Both the position numbers and the translations under genes were made by a program. A DNA stretch of 64,000 nucleotides from Cyanodermella asteris (taxonomy: Eukaryota; Ascomycota; Lecanoromycetes; Ostropales; Stictidaceae), in contig UYJD01000012.1 of NCBI GenBank assembly GCA_900618795.1, positions 460,855 through 524,854 of the forward strand, given 5' to 3'. The notes beneath the pieces were generated by a model, which was not told the DNA's origin, ran no database searches, and saw nothing but the letters and a program-made list of their open reading frames with translations. Shown here piece after piece: positions 1 through 8,261 of this stretch; within the stretch, counting starts at the first letter, position 1, and every line of letters begins with the position of its first letter.

Positions 1-18
1 GCCAGGAGGATCCACACT

Positions 19-61
19 GAAGTGAGCGGTCTCAGATACGTCCTCAACCATGATCCCGGCG
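19..61 (+). repeat. Direct repeat copy 1 (43 bp)
   Basis: This segment is repeated in the same orientation at 1125-1167. Of the six differences, five are transitions. The similarity may reach a few bases further upstream, but it stops on the downstream side. Confidence 0.65.
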
Positions 62-1124
62 AGCTGACGGCTTTGCGGTCCCGTGACCGGGAAGACAATG
101 CTGAAGGAGCTGTAACCACCGGGATGACGGTCCCGTTTGCCGCTTGTCTTGGTTGGCGCTAGAGCACGAAGTCGGTGTTGAAGGAATTGAGAGTTGTATA
201 GTCGTGGTAATGGATGGGTCCAGGGAATCATATTATTTTTGCTGTCATAGCTGCGATACCAGGTCTAGGGGAATAAGCTGAAATAACAGGTCATTTGCCG
301 TGCAGCCCAACCACAATCAGCTCATTACCACCTTCAGCCTCGAATGGACCTACCTGGCGAGCTTCTGACCCTGATGCCCAGTTTCGAGACCGCCGAGCTA
401 CTGGGCTTAGCGCAGCTCAGAGCACGCCCATCTGGTATCAGGGCATCAGTATAAATCAGTTCGTTTCGCTGGCCCTTCATCGCTTGTCTTTTTGTCAAGC
501 ACATCCTGCAAATATTATTCAACACAAGACAAAATTGAACCACCTGTTTACCGCCATTCACACCTCACCAAGATGTGCGCGAGAGGACATTACGACACCA
601 CTGGCGTACCGAAGCCAAAGCCCCCGCAGAAACCATAGACGACGTCGCGAAAGAGAGAGATCGGCTAGCGCGAGAGGAAACATGCATAAGGAGCGTTTTA
701 CCACGTTGAGTCCATATTGTAAGTCTCAAATCCACCGACTTGGTGCCTGCCCACAAGACGAGCGCTGACAACTCCCGTCAGACACATAAAACTTTGCGGC
801 ACGACGGTGGCAATAATTCTCGGAGACTGAGGGACGAAAGACTCACATGGCTTCATTGGTGAAACGAAAACGATAGGACAGAGTTTGGCAATCCCTCAAA
901 CTTGTCATTTGTGTATAAATTTCAAAATGTTCGATTCCGAATCCACCAAAATCCAAATGTTGCTTTCAGCTGTATTCCGTCATGATCTGCTGTATTGCTG
1001 ATCTGGGACGGCTGTGGGGAAAATCAAATCTCCGAGCTCCAATGCAAGCGCTTTCAAATGCTAAAATGCTGGGGAAAATTCGGGAAGTATCAAATCCTTG
1101 AATCGTACCATGTCATCCGATTTT

Positions 1125-1167
1125 GAAGTGAGCGAACTCGGATACGTCCTCAATCATGATCCTGGTG
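1125..1167 (+). repeat. Direct repeat copy 2 (43 bp)
   Basis: Second copy of the 19-61 repeat. It lies about 75 bp before the TATA box of the gene at 1336, so it could be a duplicated upstream element. That role is inference. Confidence 0.65.
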
Positions 1168-1242
1168 TTAACCCGGCGCGCAGTCCGGGTCATTAATTTC
1201 CATTACAGCAGGACGCAGAAGGAGAAGTGCCTGCTAACAGAA

Positions 1243-1250
1243 GTATATAA
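1243..1250 (+). promoter_or_regulatory. TATA box of the small zinc-ribbon gene
   Basis: The sequence GTATATAA lies 86 bp before the ATG at 1336. No other ATG intervenes in the same frame. Confidence 0.55.
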
Positions 1251-1335
1251 ATGCCAACGCCTGGCTTTACAAACCTTCAAAGTGCAGCAATTAAAGGCCT
1301 TTCAATCAGTTCACAATTGAGATCCTACCATTAAA

Positions 1336-1730
1336 ATGGCATCCAGAACTCCGCAATTGAGGAGGCAGAGCGCAACAGTCAGCGATCGCTGTTTGGATTG
1401 TGGCAAGCTGAACAATCGCGTAGGGTTCATAGCGCCATCCATTATGCACAAGTGGCTGACGACCTCCAGCCCAACGAGGACTTGTGCTCAGTCTGTGAAG
1501 CTGAAGTCGTCCAAAATGAAAGCGTCCGCAAAAACTGGCTAATGAAAATCTTTTACGCAACTGGCGGCAAGAGCGGCGAGCAAGGCCTGGATGGCGCAAT
1601 CGGCGAGGTAGAAACCGTGATCGAAAGGCATTTGCTCAACGAGCTAGGCCAAGGGAGTCAATCGGGGCAACCCTCAATTGAATCTTTGTATCAGCGATGG
1701 AGGACTGAGAAATCCAGATCCAGAGGTTAG
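1336..1730 (+). CDS. Small spliced zinc-ribbon-like protein (114 aa)
   Basis: This is a two-exon gene, 1336-1419 and 1470-1730, with a 50-bp phase-0 intron at 1420-1469. The intron has donor GTAGGG, a CTGAC branch site and acceptor CAG. Splicing brings two CxxC pairs into one protein: Cys19, Cys22, Cys34 and Cys37, spaced C-x2-C-x11-C-x2-C, the layout of a zinc ribbon or knuckle. Neither unspliced frame contains all four cysteines. The N-terminus is basic. The C-terminal half looks helical and ends in a basic tail (EKSRSRG). A TATA box lies 86 bp upstream. I do not recognise the family; binding to nucleic acid or protein is possible but is inference. It converges on the FunK1 gene, whose stop lies 143 bp beyond this one. 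Confidence 0.6.
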
Positions 1731-1873
1731 GGCGTCGTTGTAAACCAAGTTCAAGGCTCGAAATGCAGCATGCGGATGGAGGACATCCAGATATGGCTCG
1801 GAGCATAATGCTACCAAGAAATCAAGCAATCTGCCTTGCAAAATTCTTACGCACAATTGTCCTCGTTCAAGTG

Positions 1874-4309
1874 CTATTTGTCTGTGATAGATTTCAAGCT
1901 GCGATCGAAAGCGCCAATCATTTTGTCGTAGAGCACAGACGGGTTTCCATCGGGCAATCCAGTTCGTAGTGCGCCCTCAAGGAAAAGTATATTTCTCAAT
2001 TCCCTCGCAAGCCCTCTCAAAGACGCAAATTCGTTGCCAAACTTAGTAAGCACAGACCTCTCGAAACCGCCTGGCTCCATGGAACCGCGTTTTGCAACGA
2101 CGATGTCATCATATGATCCGGCATACCAGTTCTTGAATGGATCGCGTCCCGATTGTCTTGTCTTCTCTGAGTTATGGGTAACACACAGAGACAGGAAGAC
2201 GTAAAAAAATGACTCGAGATCGTGCCGGTAGGTGTGCGCTAAGTCCCGTTGCGAGCCCTGGAGCGCCAGCTCCACAACCTCGATCGCCATGAACTTGAGC
2301 GTGCCGGTCATGCCCGGGTTGTTGGTGCGCACGTTGTTGCCCTCATCATCGACCTGCGTTGCGAGGTCTAGGTCAATGAGCATGCCAGAGAAGCCGCCAT
2401 TCTCAGCCGGATCTGTGATGATGATATTGTTCTGCGATATGTCGCGATGAAGGATATTACCGTCAAGAAATAGCGAGCGGTGCGCCTTGATCGCGTCGCG
2501 AAACGCTCTGAGCAGCTCAGGGACCGACGTAAAGCTATCGAGTGGCCTGCCGGCTGGCTTGACCACTAGGCACGACATCACGCGGTTCGTGAACGGCGCC
2601 TCACCTTCCGGCAGCTGTGATACCTGCGAGCCCTCGAGACTTTCGTTGATGCTATGCGCTTGGTACAGCCGCGACACGTGGCTGCTCGATCGCGATCGCT
2701 TGGCGGGAAAGCTCTCGCCTGCGCCGAACGATTTTCTCTTCTGCCCGGAAATCGGGGTTTGGAAGGACTGGAAAGACTGCGACTTGTTGAGGGCGTCAGC
2801 ACGTTCCTGCCGGCTGGTGAATTTTCTTCTCTTGACGAATGTCAGGTCCTCACGGGGCTCAGCCACGCTAGCAACTCGTTTCTGACCGACGAGCTGCGCA
2901 ACACCCTTCACCTCCCTTTCGTGCGCATGCTTCAACAGGTCCGGTTCGGTGAGCCACTTGTCGGCAGCCACCCAGGAGTACTTGGCCACGTGCTTGCCGT
3001 CCATCGTCCCGTAGCAGCAAGTGCCTCGGCAAACCACCGCAGATTGCCTTGCGATAGGTACTGGCTTCAGCTCGAATCGCCTGTCCTCCCCAGTCGTCTC
3101 GTCCGTAACCGTTACGAACTCCCTGAGTCCATCCCGCTCTGTAAATGTGTCCATGCCCAGCTCTTCATCGCTCATCAGACAGTAGCCCGCAAGCGTCCGG
3201 ATGAAGCGTTCCGGCTCGGCGTGGATGTCGAAGGCTGCCGCACTGTACGCTCCGGATCTGTCAAAGACGTACAGCTCCATAGATGTGCCTCGAAGTGTAA
3301 AGCCATGCATGAAGCGGCGACGCGGCTGGGCCTTGAAGACGTTGCGGGCGTATCTCGCGAGCTGCAGGAACTTGTTCTGCGTGGTCGAAACGGTGTGTTC
3401 ACCGGCGGCGCGCACGTCGGCCCAGTCGTGGAGGTCTGACGTATCTTTGGCGCGGGGCTTGATCAGGAGGTCGAGCTGGCCTTCACTGTCGGTGCCCGTC
3501 ATTTCGCTGCTCTTCTTGGTCGTGAAGTAGATGCAGCGCGCGTCGCCGAGGTGCTTCTGCTGGAACTGGGATATCCACGACCAAACAAGTCGCTCGGTCG
3601 GATGTTTGGGGAACGAGCTCCATCGTCCGTTGACATGCTCGTGTTTGACGGTGTCGTACATCTCCTTGCACTTCTGTGACCAACTCTTGCCGTTAAAGTA
3701 CTTCTTGAAGAAGCCGGGGACATCGATATACGCGCGCTGGTGGAACTCGTCGCGGAGTGCGTCGTCGAGGAGGCGTCGCGTCTGCTCCGCGCCATCGTGC
3801 GATGCTGAGCTGTTGAGCCGCGGCGTGCCGGGCAAGGAGGTTCTGCTGCTGGGTGGAGGGGTTGTTCGACTGGTGCCTGTGGCGGAGGAGATGAGCTGCA
3901 GGACTTGAGTCCAGATCTCGGCGTCCGTTTGTTCTTGCACGACTGCGTGGACGAGGGGAAGGAAGGCGGCTGTGGAAATCTGCCCCAAGTCAAGGCGATC
4001 GAAGAGCCTGGCAAGTTGACCAGCGACCGTCCCTCCGGTGTCTTTTGCACGAAGCTTCTTCGCTACCCTGTGTACTAGGAGTGACCCGATGAGGTTTGAG
4101 ATGGTGTCTTTAACGCTGTCACCCGTGTCTTCTGCGTCTGGATAGTTGCCACCTGACTCGCTGTCTGTATCGGTCGCTGCAGAGAATGCCTCAGTCTTTT
4201 GGGAGTCGGCATCTGTCTCAATGGCTTTCTGTAAAGACGGCCGAAGACTCCCAAGCTCTAAAGGGGAGCGACCGATTGCCATGTAGTCATCTTCAGATAA
4301 TTCAGCCAT
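1874..4309 (-). CDS. FunK1-type fungal protein kinase (811 aa)
   Basis: Member of the fungal-specific FunK1 kinase family, which is expanded in filamentous fungi and has mostly unknown substrates. The C-terminal half carries the kinase core. HRDISQNN at residues 621-628 is the catalytic loop, with Asp623 and Asn628. Asp-Leu-Asp at 646-648 stands where most kinases have Asp-Phe-Gly, a variant seen in this family. A GTLKFMAIEV segment follows as the activation and P+1 region. The segment before the core (SWISQFQQKH onward) matches the family's N-terminal half. The first roughly 130 residues are Ser/Glu-rich. I chose the ATG at 4309 because its context is good and the in-frame stretch upstream (to 4669) does not resemble the family. 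The gene has no intron and looks intact. Confidence 0.85.
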   Translation of the reverse strand: MAELSEDDYMAIGRSPLELGSLRPSLQKAIETDADSQKTEAFSAATDTDSESGGNYPDAEDTGDSVKDTISNLIGSLLVHRVAKKLRAKDTGGTVAGQLARLFDRLDLGQISTAAFLPLVHAVVQEQTDAEIWTQVLQLISSATGTSRTTPPPSSRTSLPGTPRLNSSASHDGAEQTRRLLDDALRDEFHQRAYIDVPGFFKKYFNGKSWSQKCKEMYDTVKHEHVNGRWSSFPKHPTERLVWSWISQFQQKHLGDARCIYFTTKKSSEMTGTDSEGQLDLLIKPRAKDTSDLHDWADVRAAGEHTVSTTQNKFLQLARYARNVFKAQPRRRFMHGFTLRGTSMELYVFDRSGAYSAAAFDIHAEPERFIRTLAGYCLMSDEELGMDTFTERDGLREFVTVTDETTGEDRRFELKPVPIARQSAVVCRGTCCYGTMDGKHVAKYSWVAADKWLTEPDLLKHAHEREVKGVAQLVGQKRVASVAEPREDLTFVKRRKFTSRQERADALNKSQSFQSFQTPISGQKRKSFGAGESFPAKRSRSSSHVSRLYQAHSINESLEGSQVSQLPEGEAPFTNRVMSCLVVKPAGRPLDSFTSVPELLRAFRDAIKAHRSLFLDGNILHRDISQNNIIITDPAENGGFSGMLIDLDLATQVDDEGNNVRTNNPGMTGTLKFMAIEVVELALQGSQRDLAHTYRHDLESFFYVFLSLCVTHNSEKTRQSGRDPFKNWYAGSYDDIVVAKRGSMEPGGFERSVLTKFGNEFASLRGLARELRNILFLEGALRTGLPDGNPSVLYDKMIGAFDRSLKSITDK

Positions 4310-5326
4310 GGCGGGTGTATTGTGATGGAAGAGCATCGTGCTGCCAGGAAATCGTTTCTGAGGCAAGATTGCGACCGCGCCAAGAACGGCAACATGCGCC
4401 AGCCACCTTTCCCGGCCTCCGTTCCACAGCTTCGCGCAAGCACAACTGTTTTCGTTTCCAAGCAGCACTCTCATGGCAGGCTCGGCTGTCTGACCAGAAC
4501 CACGAAGTGGCCTCATTGGCGTCAACAACAATTCATCTTGTGACTTGTGCAACAATCTTGACTCAGGATACTGGGATATCAGTGGTAGCATGCTTCTTTT
4601 CGTGTGTACAAACTCTGAGTCAAATGGTGCCAGAGAGAACCAACAAGCAATGGATCGATCCGCTATCAATTACTCGAGCTCCAAATCCAATTTCTTCATC
4701 CTCCATCGGGATGTCTACAACGGTGTTCACATCGTCACCAACGCGAGCTGTAATGTCTGAACATCAGGCTCTTGCCTCGGAGCATACTCAATCCATGTAT
4801 CATGTGAGGCCGAATTGTTGGAAATCTGATCATCGTTGGAATGCCTCAAGCGACGATGGTCTCCGTTAACTGCATTACTATGATTGGAAACCAGATTCTG
4901 AGTAGTATTTCTGCTGAAGTCAGACTGGAGGGATTCGATGAAGCTGATCGGGCAGATGTGTTTTAGTGCAGGCCAGGAAGTTCGCGTGACGACCTTAATC
5001 AGGGTTTGATGGGCCCCATCCCGTCCTGATCGATCGATCAAACTTTCGTTCCCTAGCTCGTAGGATACATCCGGCTACGATTCTCATGAGCTCTGGAGCA
5101 AAAGGAATTGTGGTTTATCTACAATTCGGGTGGCGTGATCGGAATGGTGAGAGTCACCGCACGACTTGGCCAACCGCGCATGTACTTGTGATACCCTCTG
5201 GCCCCGATCGTGGACAAACCTCCAATCGATGACGTTGTTGAAGTTACTGCGCTGATTTACTGTTATCCGATAGAATATTCAGAGGATCTGTGCAGATCTT
5301 CAGATTGCGCATCGAACACCTGTCCA
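4310..5326. other. Intergenic, no gene seen
   Basis: The ORFs on both strands are short, lack motifs and overlap one another. The stretch probably holds the FunK1 promoter (reading leftward) and the 3' flank of the kinase-like gene. Confidence 0.6.
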
Positions 5327-6454
5327 TCAATAACCAAGGAAGGTTTCTAAATTTTCAAAACCTTGCAAATCGCCTGCCTTTGAGCCGGCCAGCTCCATGT
5401 CAACCCAGTCTGGGCTGTATCCTCCTCCAAAATCTATTATATGCGCATTCCCGTCCACACCGATGAGTACATTGTCAGGCTTGACATCACCCCATAATAA
5501 GTCCAGAGTATGCATGTACGTCAGGGCCTGTGCGATCTGCTCGAGCCATCGCCTGCGATCCATTAGAGACGCATTTCCGGCACAGTCAAGCAACGTCCCA
5601 TTATGGCTGATGTTTTCGATCACGAACCCCAAAATCTCGTCATGCAACACGACGAGGCCGTAAAATTTCGGCAAGAGACAAGTTGCTGTTCCACGCGCTT
5701 CGCTGAGTTTGAAGTACACTCCAAGTTCTCTCAAAAGACTTTCGTTGTCGGCAGCAGCTTTGAACGCGACACAATCACGACGCCTTCCCATTCGAACTTG
5801 ACTTGGTACTTCGCAGTAATCGATCCCATCTGCATCAGTCTTTGGAATAATGTCAAATTTGGAAGCTGAGAATCGGGACATTCTCTTGATCTCGGGCAAA
5901 GCAGCTTGAGCTTGGCTAAGGCTGAGGCGCGGTGTGAATTATGCTGACCAATCTCGATCGCTTTGCATCTGCTCGGCGGTCAAGGTGCCTCTGGTGGCCT
6001 TGAGGCGTAAGAAAAAAGTCGGTGGGCAGAAGTAGTTTTCGAGCGTGAAAACCCGTTCTTTATTAGGTTGTGGAGCGAGTCTGCGCATGATCGACAAGCA
6101 GGGAGCAATTATCCACTCCTCGAGATGCTCCTCATCATCTGCTTCGCAGAGGGAAGCAAACTCCTCAGAGATAGCGTTTCCTTCCAGGCCCCCTTCCAAA
6201 TCTGCGGCATCGACTTCGATGTAGAATCGTACGTAGTCGCACATAACGGTTATCGAAGCAGAAGAACCCACAACACCCATATCGACAACGACATGTGGTA
6301 TGCAGATTGTTTGACCATCGGTCGCCATGCTGCCCGGAGTTGTCGAAGCTGAGCTGGCAGAAGATGCCAAAGACGGGAGATTTTGAAGCGTTTGTCGCTC
6401 ACTGTCTTGGCGCCCAGCGGCCCTGCGGTGTTTCCCGCTCTCAGGCATCAACAT
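5327..6454 (-). pseudogene. Kinase-like gene with one in-frame stop
   Basis: One open frame runs leftward from an ATG at 6454 (or 6448) to a stop at 5327. It is broken only by a TAA at 5939-5941. The part after the TAA holds kinase motifs: GFVIEN as hinge, GDVKPDN as catalytic loop with Trp in place of the usual His or Arg, and DFG followed by GGY. The part before it (about 170 residues) is an acidic N-terminal domain typical of fungal orphan kinases. The frame is kept on both sides, so this is either a recent nonsense mutation, a sequencing error or read-through. A CAA to TAA change (C to T before A) would explain it. No intron of normal length can remove the stop; the only GT-AG pair around it is 27 bp apart. 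Substrate unknown. Confidence 0.65.
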
Positions 6455-6779
6455 GATGTGGCCGGGAACCAGTGTGAGAGTCACAATTGCCGCTGTTGCC
6501 TATCGCGCCAAACCAAAGCTGTGTCTTTTCTGTGGACATCAGTCTCGAGGTTTCGCAACAGCGAGCAGCCTGATTAGGCACTATCGAAACACCCACTTCA
6601 GGTTCGTCACTGGCGAATTCTATTGCCCCAGAGAGGATTGCCGCAAGGTAATTCGTCATCCTGACGCTTTCGCGCGAGATGCGTCGGAGGCGCATGGGGC
6701 AGATATGGGCAAGAGAGCCTCTATCGTCGAGACCAAGACGGCGAGAAACCCACGACAGCAGATAGTCGTGTTCAACTAA
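6453..6779 (+). CDS. Short C2H2 zinc-finger ORF (108 aa), possible fragment
   Basis: Residues 24-48 form a finger with Cys24, Cys27, His43 and His48. A second module has Cys58 and Cys63 but lacks a His at the expected first position; His81 could be the second. Paired fingers like these are common near the ends of larger fungal C2H2 proteins, so this may be a remnant or one exon of a bigger gene. I found no neighbouring exon. Its ATG overlaps the ATG of the kinase-like gene on the other strand. Function unknown; nucleic-acid binding is inferred from the finger alone. Confidence 0.45.
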   Translation: MMWPGTSVRVTIAAVAYRAKPKLCLFCGHQSRGFATASSLIRHYRNTHFRFVTGEFYCPREDCRKVIRHPDAFARDASEAHGADMGKRASIVETKTARNPRQQIVVFN

Positions 6780-7868
6780 CGAGCCATTCCATTGTGGTGG
6801 TCACACTCTGAGTTTGTTCAATAAGGAAGGCGGTAGAGATCAGCCCTGGTTAGCATGAGGTCGAAAAATGATCTAATTTAAGCAAAGGAGAGAAGTTTAT
6901 GCGCGGGTTCACTAATGCACACATAGCAGATAGCATGTATACTTGGCTTGGGTCGGCCTGGACGAAACTGCGCCTATTTGTGATTGTTGCAATGAAATCT
7001 CTGGTGCCAGCCTAAATCTGTGGCTTTAACCACCCGTGATGTCAGCTGCCCATTTTCCGATCGTACAGCGTCATAGGTCTTGATCAGACCATAACTGATT
7101 TTTCGGAGAAAGGTAGGACCTCGTTTGCTTGCGGGTTTTGCGAGTAGCACTGCTTCCTCAAGGCAGAAGTGGCCGCAACTGCCAGACCCTATGTGCTTCC
7201 AATGTAAGCGCTCCACTTTGTCCGCATGCCCTTGTGCTCTTTTCCCCCCAGCTCCCTCGCGCGCATCTCCTCGAATCCGTGTTGCAATAGACTCCGTCAA
7301 TTAGTACGGTTGGAAGTCTCGCTCGTGATCAGTTCTCGAAGCTGCCAGCCGAGGTCAACGACATGATCAGTGTTCCTTCCTGCCTCTCCTTCATCGATTG
7401 ATGACATGTCATCTCCGTGACACTCACAATCATAATCAAACTTCTGGATAGCCTACGTTATGGAACGAATTAGAGCACATCCAGCACTACGATCTTGATC
7501 TTCTTGACTGCATTCCTGGCTGAATCCGGATTTGTCCGGTGACTCATGAGTTCACAAGGCGATTCGTTTTGCTTGCCATCGGTAGGCAACGTCACATAAT
7601 AGCTGGTAGCCTACGTGGCCGTCCATGCGGCCTTCTGTAAGGCCTCCCCGTGGCAGTTATATGGATCCATGATCAGACTGCCCAAGTGATGACTCAATAT
7701 CTGAATCTTATTTGCAGGCCAATTATATGTGTAGGAAGGTAGCAATAGATCACTTCTTCATTCCCGTGCAAAAAGAAAATTCATTTTTCATGATCGGTCG
7801 ACATGCTATCTATTTCTACTCTTGCGAAGGAGTGAATGCTAGCCGCTAAAGTCAAAAATTATCATCGG
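6780..7868. other. Intergenic, no gene seen
   Basis: About 1.1 kb with only short ORFs that lack motifs and mostly begin at non-ATG codons. It ends at the target-site duplication of the solo LTR. Confidence 0.6.
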
Positions 7869-7873
7869 CTAGG

Positions 7874-8261
7874 TGTCACGAACATAGTGGACAGGACGGT
7901 CGGAGGACCGGAACTGAACACGCTAGGCTAGGGACATCTGGGATGATCCAGTAGCTGTGGAGCGGGACTCAGGGAGCTCACGTGACATAGCGTGATCAAA
8001 AGACGAATTGCTCAGAGCACGTGACTGAGCGTATGCTCAGTTGCTCACGGCCCTAGACCAGTATATAGCTGAGCAGCTCTGCTGCACTTTCGAGAGCCCT
8101 TCAGGCTCAAAATCAAGATCAATACTTCTTATTGACAGTAACTGTTGTACACCTCAGTGAACCCCTTTCCACTCAACCAGTCCCAACACAGGTACCTGTC
8201 TTCGTGGTCTTGACGCACCTCTACGGAGCTTGCTACAGCAGACACCAGTGCAGCCGTTACA
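7874..8261. mobile_element. Solo LTR with 5-bp target-site duplication
   Basis: A 388-bp segment begins TGTCACG and ends GTTACA, so it has the TG...CA ends of an LTR. It is flanked by the identical 5-mer CTAGG at 7869-7873 and 8262-8266. A TATA-like sequence (AGTATATAG) lies near 8060. No gag or pol sequence is found on either side, so this is the lone LTR left after recombination between the two LTRs of a retrotransposon. The superfamily cannot be told from the LTR alone. The unbroken target duplication suggests it is not very old. Its right end overlaps the last codons of the HET-NACHT-WD40 gene. Confidence 0.8.

Larger units (their letters stand above)
1..1335. other. Intergenic region with a diverged direct repeat
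   Basis: I recognise no protein gene in this stretch; the ORFs in it have no family motifs and mostly lack an ATG. The visible structure is a direct repeat pair, 19-61 and 1125-1167, matching at 37 of 43 bases. A TATA box near 1243 belongs to the small gene at 1336. Confidence 0.6.

Noticed and set aside
7874-8261. Same family as the 46-bp element ends at the gaps
   Set aside because: They share only the first seven bases (TGTAACG on the minus strand). The following sequence differs, so different families are more likely.
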